From Brachybacterium faecium DSM 4810 (GTDB taxonomy: Bacteria > Actinomycetota > Actinomycetes > Actinomycetales > Dermabacteraceae): a stretch of DNA of 64,000 nucleotides. Where the stretch lies: contig CP001643.1 of the NCBI GenBank assembly GCA_000023405.1, positions 124,001 to 188,000 on the forward strand, given 5' to 3'. This document shows, one piece after another, positions 41,919-50,450 of this stretch. Position 1 is the first letter of the stretch, and each line of letters begins with the position of its first letter. The translations under genes and the position numbers were made by a program. The notes beneath the pieces were generated by a model. The model had not been told where the DNA came from. It ran no database searches and saw only the letters and a program-made list of their open reading frames with translations.

Positions 41919-43964
41919 ATGCGCTTCACCAACGGCTACTGGCTGGACCGGGAGGGTTACACGGTCCAGCGCGGCAAACAGGTCCATGACCTGCAGATCG
42001 ACGAGGACGCGGGCCGCCTCCGCGCCTTCGCCCCCACCCGCGCGGTCACCGGGCGCGGCGACACCCTCAACAACCCCCAGCTCACCGTCACCTACGAGGC
42101 GGTCGCCGAGGGCGTGATCCGCGTGCGGCTGGAGAACCACCGCGGCGTGCGCACCCCGCAGCCCCGCTTCGAGATCGCCGCCGACGGCGACTACCGCGGC
42201 GAGATCACCACCGCGGCCGACGGACGCTCCACGCTGCGTGCCGGCGACCTCGCCCTGACGATCGGCGTGGACGAGGAGTGGAACGCGGAGTTCACCTCCG
42301 CCGGGCGGGCCCTGACCAGCTCGCAGCCCCGCTCGATCGCGCACGTCATCGGGCCCGACGGCCAGCACTACATGCACGAGCAGCTCACCCTCCAGCCCGG
42401 CGAGAGCGTGTACGGGCTCGGCGAGCGGTTCGGCGCCTTCGTGAAGAACGGCCAGAGCGTCGACATCTGGAACGAGGACGGCGGCACCACCTCCGAGCAG
42501 GCGTACAAGAACGTCCCGCTCTACCTCACCTCCCGCGGCTACGGCGTGTTCGTCGAGGACACCGGCGGGGTCTCCTACGAGGTCGGCTCCGAGATGACCA
42601 CCCGGGTGCAGTTCTCCGTCGAGGGCCAGTCGCTCACCTACCTGGTGATCGACGGCCCCACCCCGAAGGACGTGCTGCGCCGGTACACCGCCCTGACCGG
42701 TCGCCCGCCGCTGGTGCCGGAGTGGTCCTACGGCCTGTGGCTGTCCACCTCCTTCACCACCGACTACGACGAGGCCACGGTCATGTCGTTCATCGATGGC
42801 ATGGAGGAGCGCGGCATCCCGCTGTCCGTGTTCCACTTCGACTGCTTCTGGATGCGCGGCTTCACGTGGAGCGACTTCGTGTGGGATCCGGCGACCTTCC
42901 CGGATCCCGAGGGCCTGATCCGTCGGCTCCACGAGCGCGGTCTGAAGGTGTGCGTGTGGATCAACCCCTACATCGCGCAGAAGTCGCACCTGTTCGACGA
43001 GGGCATGGAGCACGGCTACCTGGTGCAGATGTCCGACGGGAACGTGTGGCAGACGGACCTGTGGCAGGCCGGCATGGCGCTGGTGGACTTCACCAACCCC
43101 GAGGCCGTCGCCTGGTACCGCGGCAAGCTGGAGGCGCTGCTGGACATCGGCGTGGACTGCTTCAAGACCGACTTCGGCGAGCGGATCCCGGTGCGGGACA
43201 TCGTCTGGCACGACGGCTCCGACCCCGAGAAGATGCACAACTACTACACGCATCTGTTCAACCGCACCGTGTTCGACCTGCTCGTGGAGCGCCAGGGCGA
43301 GGGTGAGGCGATCCTCTTCGCCCGCTCCGCGACCGCGGGCGGCCAGCAGTTCCCGGCGCACTGGGGCGGGGACAACGACTCCTCGCTGCCGTCGATGGGG
43401 GAGACCCTGCGCGGCGGCCTGTCGCTGTCGCTGTCCGGTTTCGGGTACTGGAGCCACGACATCGGCGGCTTCGAGGGCTCCCCGGATCCGGCGGTGTTCA
43501 AGCGCTGGCTCGCCTTCGGCCTGCTCTCCTCGCACTCGCGCCTGCACGGCTCGAGCTCCTACCGGGTGCCGTGGGCGTTCGACGACGAGGCGGTGGAGGT
43601 GGCGCGGCGCTTCACCCGGCTCAAGCAGCAGCTCGTGCCCTACCTGCAGGACATGGCGCAGCAGGCCCATGAGCAGGGCACGCCGATGCTGCGCCCGATG
43701 GTGCTCGAGTTCCCCGACGACCGCACCTGTCACGCGATCGACACCCAGTACATGCTGGGCGACTCGCTGCTGGTCGCGCCGGTGTTCGACCCCGAGGGCG
43801 AGGTGGAGGTCTACCTGCCCGAGGGGACGTGGACCTCGGTGTTCGACGGCAGCGTCGAGCAGGGCGGCCGCTGGCTGCGCCAGACCCACGGGTACCTGAC
43901 CCTGCCGCTGTACGTGCGCGACGGCGCCGACCTCGGGATCGATCTGACCGCGCTCGACGGCTGA
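41919..43964 (+). CDS. Alpha-xylosidase, glycoside hydrolase family 31 (YicI-like)
   Basis: 681 residues; AGAAAGGTG precedes the ATG. The nucleophile Asp418 lies in FKTDFGERIP and the acid/base Asp485 in HWGGDNDSS, matching Asp416 and Asp482 of E. coli YicI. The KTDFGE motif separates alpha-xylosidases from alpha-glucosidases in this family. SVFHFDCFWMRGF holds the substrate-site Phe and Cys seen in YicI. It is about 90 residues shorter than YicI, mostly at the C-terminus. No signal peptide: it should release xylose from imported isoprimeverose or xyloglucan fragments. A strong hairpin follows. Confidence 0.95.
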   Translation: MRFTNGYWLDREGYTVQRGKQVHDLQIDEDAGRLRAFAPTRAVTGRGDTLNNPQLTVTYEAVAEGVIRVRLENHRGVRTPQPRFEIAADGDYRGEITTAADGRSTLRAGDLALTIGVDEEWNAEFTSAGRALTSSQPRSIAHVIGPDGQHYMHEQLTLQPGESVYGLGERFGAFVKNGQSVDIWNEDGGTTSEQAYKNVPLYLTSRGYGVFVEDTGGVSYEVGSEMTTRVQFSVEGQSLTYLVIDGPTPKDVLRRYTALTGRPPLVPEWSYGLWLSTSFTTDYDEATVMSFIDGMEERGIPLSVFHFDCFWMRGFTWSDFVWDPATFPDPEGLIRRLHERGLKVCVWINPYIAQKSHLFDEGMEHGYLVQMSDGNVWQTDLWQAGMALVDFTNPEAVAWYRGKLEALLDIGVDCFKTDFGERIPVRDIVWHDGSDPEKMHNYYTHLFNRTVFDLLVERQGEGEAILFARSATAGGQQFPAHWGGDNDSSLPSMGETLRGGLSLSLSGFGYWSHDIGGFEGSPDPAVFKRWLAFGLLSSHSRLHGSSSYRVPWAFDDEAVEVARRFTRLKQQLVPYLQDMAQQAHEQGTPMLRPMVLEFPDDRTCHAIDTQYMLGDSLLVAPVFDPEGEVEVYLPEGTWTSVFDGSVEQGGRWLRQTHGYLTLPLYVRDGADLGIDLTALDG

Positions 43965-43972
43965 ATCCCCTC

Positions 43973-44018
43973 GACGGCGCCCGCTGTCCTCGCCATCGTG
44001 CGGGGCGCGGGCGCCGTC
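43973..44018 (+). terminator. Hairpin terminating the alpha-xylosidase operon
   Basis: GACGGCGCCCGC (43973-43984) pairs perfectly with GCGGGCGCCGTC (44007-44018), a 12-bp GC-rich stem nine bases after the GH31 stop, with a 22-base loop. No T-run. The remaining 180 bases before the HNH gene hold no other clear feature. Confidence 0.6.
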
Positions 44019-44198
44019 GTGCGGGCGAGTCCGCCCTGTGGCCGGGGCGCTCGTCGGCGGGAACGCGCGGAGGCTCTCTCCATGACGGATCCTCCACAGC
44101 CCCTCACTCTCCACATCCCGACGGCGGGTGTGGTGGGGGAGCGCCGAGCCTGCTGGGCTGGGGACGGACCCGAGTGAGCCTTCCGGTGGGAGACCGTC

Positions 44199-45749
44199 AT
44201 GACCAGCACAGCATCATCCCCGCAGAGATCCCGCATGCCGCGCACCGCCGCGGAATCCCTGGGCGCACGCATCCAGCAGCAGGCCGCGGTGATCGCGGAG
44301 GCGACCTGCGAGCTGCTGCTCTTGGTCGCGGACTTCGACGCCCACCGCGGATCCACGTGGTTCGAGGGCCTGAAGTCGACCGCGCACTGGCTCTCCTGGG
44401 CCTGCTCGATGGCGCCCGGCACCGCCCGGGAGCACGTGCGCGTGGCCCGCTGCCTGCCCTCGATGCCGCTGACGGTCGCGGAGTTCCGCGCCGGCCGGCT
44501 CTCCTACTCCAAAGTCCGCGAGATGACCCGCGTCGCCGACCGGGTGGAGGAGGAGACCCTCGTCGAGATGGCCCGCGCGATGACGGCCTCACAGCTCTCG
44601 CGCACGATCGCCTCCTTCCGGGCCGTGGACGGCGCGAGGCTCGGACAGGACGCGAGCCGGCAGGCCTCCTGGCACGTGCGCGAGGACGGGATGATCGAGA
44701 TCCGCGCCGTGCTGCCCGCCGAGGTGGGCGCTGAGCTGCTCACCGCCCTGGAGCTGGCTCTGGATCGGGACGGCAGCGACGCCCCCGCCGGAGATGTCTC
44801 CGAGGCCGAGTGCAGTGACGTGGCGACGCGCTCCGCCGAGATCACCACCACCGCGACCCTCGAACAGCGCAAGGCCGACGCCCTCCACAGCCTCGCCCGC
44901 ACCTACCTCGACGCCGAGCCCTCCGACCGCTCCGGCGACGACCGCCACCTCGTGGTCGTGCAGGTCAGCGCCGACTCGCTCCGCGAGAACGTTCCCGCGG
45001 GAACGCCGGGCGACACCCTGGCGGACGTTCCCGCAGGAACACCGGGCGAGCCCCCGGGGGAGCGCGTTCCCGCAGGAGCGCAGGACGCGCCGCCTGCTGT
45101 CGGCCACGCGGGGCCGCCGCCGTCGTGCGGTGTCCTGGGTGCGGGCCCGCTCGAGCCGCGCACCGCGGAGCGACTGGCCTGCACCGGCAAGGTGGCGCTG
45201 ATGATCACCGATGCCGGTGGGGAGGTGCTGCACCTGGGCCGGTCCCGCCGCCTGGCCTCCCGCGCCCAGCGGCGCGCGCTCCGGCTGCGCGACACCACCT
45301 GCGTGTTTCCCGGCTGCCACCAGGCCAAGCACCTCGACGCCCACCACACCACGCCGTGGTCCGCGGGCGGGCTCACCGACCTCGACGGCCTCGCCCTGCT
45401 GTGCCGGCGCCATCACGTGATGGTCCACGAGGGCCGCCTGCGGCTCGTGCGAGACCCTTCGCGCAGCGGCCCGCACCAGCCCCGCTTCCAGGTGCTCGAC
45501 CCCGAGGGACGGCCGGTCGAGGCCCGCTGGCCCGCCATGCTCGAACATCTGCTGTTCGCCCGCGGCACGGAGACGGCGAGGGCGGGTCGCCCGGAGAGCG
45601 AGGAACGCTCGCCGGGCCCCAGTGCGCAGGGATCCGGCGGTCCCGACGCGGACCCCGCGCGGATCGCCGCCACCACCGGCGGGGACGGCTTCCGGCTCGC
45701 CGACTGCGTGGACGCCCTGCTCGAGAGCGTCCTCGACCTCGCGGCCTGA
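44199..45749 (+). CDS. DUF222/HNH endonuclease-domain protein
   Basis: 516 residues. N-terminal DUF222 region (about 15-230) includes STAHWLSWACSMAPGTAREH and the FRAGRLSYSKVREMTRVAD segment. The C-terminal HNH domain reads CVFPGCHQAKHLDAHHTTPW then LALLCRRHHVMVHEG, with the zinc-like Cys pairs and His-Asn/His catalytic positions. The family (related to the 13E12 repeats of mycobacteria) is common and multicopy in actinobacteria; biological role unknown. A Pro/Gly/Ala linker with in-frame repeats separates the domains. GGTGGGAG precedes the ATG. Stands alone between two sugar loci. Confidence 0.9.
   Translation: MTSTASSPQRSRMPRTAAESLGARIQQQAAVIAEATCELLLLVADFDAHRGSTWFEGLKSTAHWLSWACSMAPGTAREHVRVARCLPSMPLTVAEFRAGRLSYSKVREMTRVADRVEEETLVEMARAMTASQLSRTIASFRAVDGARLGQDASRQASWHVREDGMIEIRAVLPAEVGAELLTALELALDRDGSDAPAGDVSEAECSDVATRSAEITTTATLEQRKADALHSLARTYLDAEPSDRSGDDRHLVVVQVSADSLRENVPAGTPGDTLADVPAGTPGEPPGERVPAGAQDAPPAVGHAGPPPSCGVLGAGPLEPRTAERLACTGKVALMITDAGGEVLHLGRSRRLASRAQRRALRLRDTTCVFPGCHQAKHLDAHHTTPWSAGGLTDLDGLALLCRRHHVMVHEGRLRLVRDPSRSGPHQPRFQVLDPEGRPVEARWPAMLEHLLFARGTETARAGRPESEERSPGPSAQGSGGPDADPARIAATTGGDGFRLADCVDALLESVLDLAA
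44991..45079 (+). repeat. In-frame repeats around a GTTCCCGC core in the HNH gene linker
   Basis: GTTCCCGC occurs at 44991, 45027 and 45066. The first copy is the perfect palindrome GTTCCCGCGGGAAC (44991-45004) and the other two continue with AGGAAC or AGGAGC. Spacings of 36 and 39 keep the frame, giving VPAGTPG, VPAGTPG and VPAGAQD in the linker between DUF222 and HNH. Confidence 0.8.
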
Positions 45750-45751
45750 GG

Positions 45752-46582
45752 CTACTTGCTGAACCCCGCGGTGAGACCGCTGATCAGCTGGCGTCGGCCG
45801 GCGATGTACAGCACCAGGATCGGCAGCGCGGAGAGCATCACGGCGGCGAGCACGGCCGGGATGTTCACCGTGAACTCGCCCTGGTACGCCCACAGCGACA
45901 GCGGCAGCACGCGCATCTCGGAGCTCTGGGTGAGCACCAGCGGGAACAGGAACCCGTTCCACACCTGCAGCGCGTCGTAGATCCCCACCGTCACCACCGC
46001 CGGCTTCGCCAGCGGCAGCACCAGGGAGCGGAACATCTGCCAGTCCGAGGCGCCGTCGACGGTCATCGACTCGTACAGCTCCTTGGGCACGTCCCGCAGG
46101 AAGTTCGTCAGGATCAGCACTGTGATCGGGATGGCGAAGGCGATCGAGGGCAGGATCAGCGCCCACAGGGTGTCGTACAGGCCCAGCTGCACGATCAGGT
46201 AGTACACCGGGATGATCGTGGCCTGCAGCGGAATCGCGATGCCCATGAGGAACAGCTTCTGGCTGAAGCGGGCCAGGCGGGTGCGGGAGCGCACGATCAC
46301 GTACGAGGCCAGCAGCGAGGCCGTCACCACGGCGACCACCGTCAGCACGGTGACGAACGCGGAGTTCGCGAAGTAGCGCAGGAAGTCGTTCTCGAGCACG
46401 AAGCGGAACGGCTCGAGGGTGACTTCGCTGGGCAGCGACAGCGGGTTCGAGGAGTAGTAGTCCTCGCGCGGCCGCACGCTGGTGACCACGATGTAGTAGA
46501 TCGGCACCATGATCACCAGCAGCCAGGCGAAGCCCAGCAGACCGCCGATCACATTGGGGGAGCGGTGTGTCCTCGTGCTCAT
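45752..46582 (-). CDS. Sugar ABC transporter permease, MalG type
   Basis: 276 residues with six helices starting VIGGLLGFAWLLVIMVPIY. EAA loop: YESMTVDGASDWQMFRSLVL; then QVWNGFLFPLVLTQS. The end QLISGLTAGFSK is the usual G-A-K-like C-terminus. Last gene of the minus-strand binding-protein/permease operon; it starts one base after the upstream permease stop and converges on the HNH gene with two bases between them. The ATG followed by STRTHRS was chosen over a longer frame for that fit. Confidence 0.92.
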   Translation of the reverse strand: MSTRTHRSPNVIGGLLGFAWLLVIMVPIYYIVVTSVRPREDYYSSNPLSLPSEVTLEPFRFVLENDFLRYFANSAFVTVLTVVAVVTASLLASYVIVRSRTRLARFSQKLFLMGIAIPLQATIIPVYYLIVQLGLYDTLWALILPSIAFAIPITVLILTNFLRDVPKELYESMTVDGASDWQMFRSLVLPLAKPAVVTVGIYDALQVWNGFLFPLVLTQSSEMRVLPLSLWAYQGEFTVNIPAVLAAVMLSALPILVLYIAGRRQLISGLTAGFSK

Positions 46583-46583
46583 C

Positions 46584-47573
46584 TCAGGCGCCCTCCATCT
46601 GGCTCTCCATACGGTCCGACCCCGAGGCACGGTTCAGGATCAGAGACAGCGTCAGCCCCACCGCCACCAGGATCACGGCGATCACGCTGGCCGGACCCAT
46701 CTGGTAGGAGCGGAAGCCGGTGAGGTACATGTCCAGCGGCAGGATCCGCGTCGCATTGCCGGGCCCGCCCATGGTCAGGATGAACACCAGGTCGAAGTAG
46801 GTCAGCGAGCCCACCAGCATCAGGGTCGAGCTGGTGACGATCGTGTACTTCAGCTGCGGCAGGGTGACGTTGAAGAACTGCCGCACCCGCCCGGCCCCGT
46901 CGAGCGTGGCCGCCTCGTACATCGAGGCGGGGATCTGCCGCACCCCCGCCTGGTACAGCAGCGAGTGGAACGGCACGAACGACCACGAGATCACCATGAT
47001 CACGGTGTAGAACGCGAAGTTCGGCGAACCCAGCCAGTCCTGGCGCAGCAGATCCAGCCCGAAGGCGCGCGAGATCCCGAAGTTCGGGTCCAGCAGGGCC
47101 TTGAACGCGATGCCGACAGCTGCCGCGGAGAACAGCAGCGGCAGGAAGTACAGCACCGAGAACACCTCGCGGTAGCGCTGGTGCCCGGCCATGAAGGTGC
47201 CCAGCAGCAGGCTGAGCGGGAACTGCACCACGTAGCTGAGCACCGTCATCAGCAGCGTCAGCCACATCGCGTTGAGCGTCACCGGGTTCTGGAACACGTG
47301 CAGCCAGGCCGAGAGCCCCGCGAACTCCGGCGTGCCGAGCCCGTCCCAGGCGTAGAAGGACAGCACCACCACGCCCGCCAGGGGCAGCAGCGCGAACACG
47401 CCGAAGAAGCTCAGCGCCGGGGCCAGCAGCCAGTTGCTGGGCCCGGTGCGCAGCCGACGGCGCGGCAGGCCCGGCCCGTCGGCGGCCCCGGCGGCCCCGA
47501 CGGACCCGCCCGCGCTGCCGACGGGGGCGGAGCCCCTGGCGCTGGTGTCCTGCTGTGGCTGCCCCGTGCTCAT
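46584..47573 (-). CDS. Sugar ABC transporter permease, MalF type
   Basis: 329 residues. Gly/Ala/Ser-rich N-terminus of about 45 residues, then six helices from NWLLAPALSFFGVFALLPL. EAA loop: YEAATLDGAGRVRQFFNVTL. The ATG overlaps the stop of the binding-protein gene by four bases. Works with the MalG-type protein next in the operon. Confidence 0.92.
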   Translation of the reverse strand: MSTGQPQQDTSARGSAPVGSAGGSVGAAGAADGPGLPRRRLRTGPSNWLLAPALSFFGVFALLPLAGVVVLSFYAWDGLGTPEFAGLSAWLHVFQNPVTLNAMWLTLLMTVLSYVVQFPLSLLLGTFMAGHQRYREVFSVLYFLPLLFSAAAVGIAFKALLDPNFGISRAFGLDLLRQDWLGSPNFAFYTVIMVISWSFVPFHSLLYQAGVRQIPASMYEAATLDGAGRVRQFFNVTLPQLKYTIVTSSTLMLVGSLTYFDLVFILTMGGPGNATRILPLDMYLTGFRSYQMGPASVIAVILVAVGLTLSLILNRASGSDRMESQMEGA

Positions 47574-48883
47574 GCCGAGAGGGTCGCGTTCATCGAGTCG
47601 ACGAACTCCTCCGGCGTGATCTCACCGAGGAAGATCCGCGAGAGGTTGTTCAGCAGCTCCTGCGCCGGGGCGGGGGCCAGGGCCTGGTCCCAGGAGAGCT
47701 GGAAGTGCGGAGCGCTGAGCACCATGTCGTAGGCGAAGGAGAGGAACTCCTCGTCGTCGAGCCCGGCGAACTTCTCCTCGAGGCCCTCGACGGCCGGGAT
47801 CGCGCCCATCTCCAGGAAGCTCTGCACCATGTCGTCGTTGAGGTTGTAGTCGTTGAGGTACTGGATCGCCAGCTCTTGGACGTCCTCGTCGGCGTCGGCC
47901 GAGATCGACCAGTAGTTCGCGGGGTTGCCCACCACGTTCGCCGGGTCGCCCGAGCCGTCCTCCTTCGCGGGGAAGTTCAGGAAGCCCAGGTTGCCCTCGG
48001 CCACGAAGTCCGGGGCGTCCTGCTTGAAGGTGCCGTAGACCCAGCTGCCCTGCAGCAGCATCGCGGCCTGGCCGGTGTGCACGAGGGCGGCATCCGCGCC
48101 CGCGTCGGCGGCGACGGACCCGAAGGCGTTGCCGAAGGCGCCGGCCTCCACCAGCTCGATGATCGCCTCGAGGGCCTCGGTGATCGCGGGATCGGACCAG
48201 GCATCCTCCTCCCCGGCGACGATGTTCTCGAACACTTCCTCGCCGCCGATCCGGTCGGTGAGGTACTGGATGTACATCAGCTCCGGCCACACGCTCTGCC
48301 CTGCCAGGGAGATCGGGATGATGCCGGCCGCGGAGAAGGTCTCCACCGCGGTCAGCAGCTCCTCCCAGGTGGTGGGCGGGGTGACGGAGTGCTCCTCGAA
48401 CAGGGCGGTGTTGTAGTAGAGGACCACCGGCTGGGTGTCGTTGTTGGGCACCCCGTACTGCTTGCCGTCGATCTCGCCGACGGTGTTGATCGACTCGATC
48501 GTGCGGGAGAGCACGTCGTCGACCTTGCCGGTGAGGTCGATGACGGAATCGTTGGCGACGTAGTCGTCGAGGGTGCCGCCGGCCCAGTTGAACACCAGGG
48601 TCGGAGCGTTGCCGGAGCCGATCGCGGTGCGGATCTTCTCCTTGTAGGAGTCGTTGGCGAAGAACTCCACGGCGAAGGAATCGTTGGGATGGTCCTCGTT
48701 CCAGGCGTCGAAGGAGGCCTGGTACGTGTCCTCCTTCGCGCCGGTCAGCGCCCAGACGGACAGGCTCGACGGGGAGCCGGCACCACCGGTGGGCTTCTTC
48801 CCGCCTCCGCAGGCGCTGAGCCCGGCGAGGACGGGCAGCGTCAGGCCGAGGCCGGCGAGCGTCGTGCGACGGGTGGGGTGCAT
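47570..48883 (-). CDS. Sugar ABC transporter solute-binding lipoprotein
   Basis: 437 residues. Twin-arginine signal MHPTRRTTLAGLGLTLPVLA with lipobox ending at Cys25 (GLSAC). Family 1 body: LSVWALTGAKEDTYQASFDA, LVFNWAGGTLDDYVA, QPVVLYYNTALFEEHSV and AAMLLQGSWVYGTFK. Two tandem ATGs exist; the inner one is eight bases from AGGAGG. A clean promoter and a long inverted repeat lie upstream. The Gfo/Idh-ThuA genes just beyond suggest the imported compound is then oxidised. No ATPase gene nearby. Confidence 0.92.
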   Translation of the reverse strand: MHPTRRTTLAGLGLTLPVLAGLSACGGGKKPTGGAGSPSSLSVWALTGAKEDTYQASFDAWNEDHPNDSFAVEFFANDSYKEKIRTAIGSGNAPTLVFNWAGGTLDDYVANDSVIDLTGKVDDVLSRTIESINTVGEIDGKQYGVPNNDTQPVVLYYNTALFEEHSVTPPTTWEELLTAVETFSAAGIIPISLAGQSVWPELMYIQYLTDRIGGEEVFENIVAGEEDAWSDPAITEALEAIIELVEAGAFGNAFGSVAADAGADAALVHTGQAAMLLQGSWVYGTFKQDAPDFVAEGNLGFLNFPAKEDGSGDPANVVGNPANYWSISADADEDVQELAIQYLNDYNLNDDMVQSFLEMGAIPAVEGLEEKFAGLDDEEFLSFAYDMVLSAPHFQLSWDQALAPAPAQELLNNLSRIFLGEITPEEFVDSMNATLSA

Positions 48884-48909
48884 CATTGCTTCCTCCTGAA
48901 GACGGACCG

Positions 48910-48952
48910 ACACGGACCAAAAAACTTTCGGAAAACTACAGCCGGTCCGTGT
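48910..48952. promoter_or_regulatory. Long inverted repeat enclosing a CGAAACTTTCG-like site
   Basis: ACACGGACC (48910-48918) and GGTCCGTGT (48944-48952) are perfect inverted copies 25 bases apart. Between them AAAAACTTTCG (48920-48930) matches 9 of 11 bases of the site at 58230. The block starts one base past the -10 box of the operon promoter, so bound protein would block initiation; the arms could also pair in the mRNA. Confidence 0.6.
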
Positions 48953-48981
48953 AAGTTAATCCGTCTGACTAGCGCCGTCAA
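48953..48981 (-). promoter_or_regulatory. Promoter of the 47.6-48.9 kb sugar ABC operon
   Basis: On the minus strand TTGACG (48976-48981) is followed after 17 bases by TAACTT (48953-48958), among the best -35/-10 matches in the window. It serves the binding-protein gene starting at 48883, giving a leader of about 65 bases. Confidence 0.65.
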
Positions 48982-49024
48982 GATCTCGCCCGCCTCGAAC
49001 GGTCACGATCCGGTGTCGCGACGA

Positions 49025-49063
49025 CGAAGGGCCCGACGAGCAGCGCGCTCGTCGGGCCCTTCG
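49025..49063 (-). terminator. Strong hairpin after the Gfo/Idh gene
   Basis: A perfect 17-bp stem (49025-49041 with 49047-49063) and a 5-base loop AGCGC. It lies 18 bases past the minus-strand stop at 49082, so it should end transcripts of that gene before the next promoter at 48981. No T-run follows. Confidence 0.75.
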
Positions 49064-49081
49064 GGCGGGGGAGGGGGCGGA

Positions 49082-50170
49082 TCAGCCGCGGCGGTCGGTC
49101 AGCTCCCGGGCCTTCTCCTGCGCCTCCAGCGCGAGCTCCACGGCCTTGAAGGCGTGCTCCTGGGTCATCGCGTTCTCGGTGCGGTGCAGCACGTCGAGGA
49201 TCAGATCGCCGAAGAACGGGTAGCCCACCTTCCCGGTGGCATCGATGCGGTGCTCGCCCTCGCCGTCCACGAGGATCACCTGGCCGCCGCCGTTGTCGGT
49301 CGTGACGTCCACGTACTTGCGCAGCTCGATGTAGCCCTCGGTGCCGAGGATGAAGGTGCGCCCGTCGCCCCAGGTGCGCAGCCCGGCCGGGGTGAACCAG
49401 TCCACCCGCACGAAACCGGTCGCGCCGGAGGACAGCGCGATGTGCGCATCGCCGTAGTCGTCCAGCTCGGGGTGCTCGGGGTTGCCGAAGTTGCCGATCG
49501 CGCTCGAGAGGATCTCGCCGTCCTCGGAGCCGGTGAAGGTGAGCATCTGCTCGAAGTTGTGGCTGCCGATGTCGGTGAGGATCCCGCCGTAGCGGGCCCG
49601 CTCGAAGAACCAGTCGGGCCGCGTGGAGGGATCGCCCATGCGGTGCGGGCCCATGCCCTGCACCTGGAGCACCCTGCCGATGGCGCCGCGCTCGATGAGC
49701 TGGCCGGCCAGGACCGCCGCCTCGACGTGGATCCGCTCGGAGTAGTAGACGGCGTACTTCCTGCCGGTGCGCTCCACGGCGGCCTTCGCCTCGGCCAGCT
49801 GCGCGTGGCTGATCAGCGGCGTCTTGTCGGTGAAGTAGTCCTTGCCGGCCTCCATCACGCGGATGCCCAGCGGGGCGCGGTCCACGGGGACGGCCGCGGC
49901 CGCGACCAGGTGCACCTCGGGATCGGCGAGCACCTCCTCCTCGCTGGAGGCGATCGTCACCTGCGGGAACTTCTCCTGGAAGGCGGCGGCGCGCTCGGGC
50001 TGGGTGTCGTAGACCCATTTCAGGGTGCCGCCGGCGTCGAGCAGGCCCTGGGTCATGCCGCCGATGTGGCCGTGGTCCAGGTGCATCGCGGCGAAGACGA
50101 ACTCACCGGGCTCGACCACGGGCTTCGGCATCGGTGCCGGGGCGTAGTTGGCTCCTTCGGAGACGGCCAT
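49082..50170 (-). CDS. Gfo/Idh/MocA family oxidoreductase
   Basis: 362 residues; AAAGGA precedes the ATG. The first strand is FVFAAMHLDHGHIGGMTQGL, where the usual GxGxxG loop is replaced, so cofactor use is unclear. KDYFTDKTPLIS sits at the EKP position with Asp-Lys-Thr. GGILTDIGSHNFEQML is the conserved substrate-site segment. It follows the Gfo/Idh-ThuA-Gfo/Idh operon on the same strand after a 280-base gap and ends at a strong hairpin. Probably acts in the same pathway; substrate unknown. Confidence 0.83.
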   Translation of the reverse strand: MAVSEGANYAPAPMPKPVVEPGEFVFAAMHLDHGHIGGMTQGLLDAGGTLKWVYDTQPERAAAFQEKFPQVTIASSEEEVLADPEVHLVAAAAVPVDRAPLGIRVMEAGKDYFTDKTPLISHAQLAEAKAAVERTGRKYAVYYSERIHVEAAVLAGQLIERGAIGRVLQVQGMGPHRMGDPSTRPDWFFERARYGGILTDIGSHNFEQMLTFTGSEDGEILSSAIGNFGNPEHPELDDYGDAHIALSSGATGFVRVDWFTPAGLRTWGDGRTFILGTEGYIELRKYVDVTTDNGGGQVILVDGEGEHRIDATGKVGYPFFGDLILDVLHRTENAMTQEHAFKAVELALEAQEKARELTDRRG

Positions 50171-50450
50171 GGGGGTCCTTTCATCGGTGGGCGCTGCGGG
50201 CGTGCGCAGCAGGGGGTGCAGGAGCGGGTCGCCGGGTCGCCGGGCCGACGGGCGGGCAGTCCGACGACTCGGGAGACCGACGGCCCGCGGGACCGACGGC
50301 CCTGCCGGCCGACGGACCGCGCGGGAGCGGGGGACGGGGGCCACGCTGCGTCGACCGCGGGCCCAGGACGATCCGGTCCGCACGGAAACCGCTCACCACA
50401 GTGTGGTCCACCCCGGGAGCGCAGGGGGCAGGGTGCCGCCGGTTGCCAGG
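50171..50450. other. Non-coding gap with CCGACGG-rich short repeats
   Basis: Between two minus-strand Gfo/Idh genes. The middle (about 50240-50330) repeats CCGACGG or CCGACGA several times. No convincing promoter, gene or terminator was seen; frames across it read as low-complexity Pro/Arg/Ala. Confidence 0.5.

Noticed and set aside
44199-45749. HNH gene as part of a homing element or insertion sequence
   Set aside because: No inverted terminal repeats, target duplication or transposase around it; DUF222/HNH genes are ordinary chromosomal genes in this group.
48986-50018. A second minus-strand frame overlapping the Gfo/Idh gene
   Set aside because: It is the shifted frame of the 49082-50170 gene and lacks any motif.
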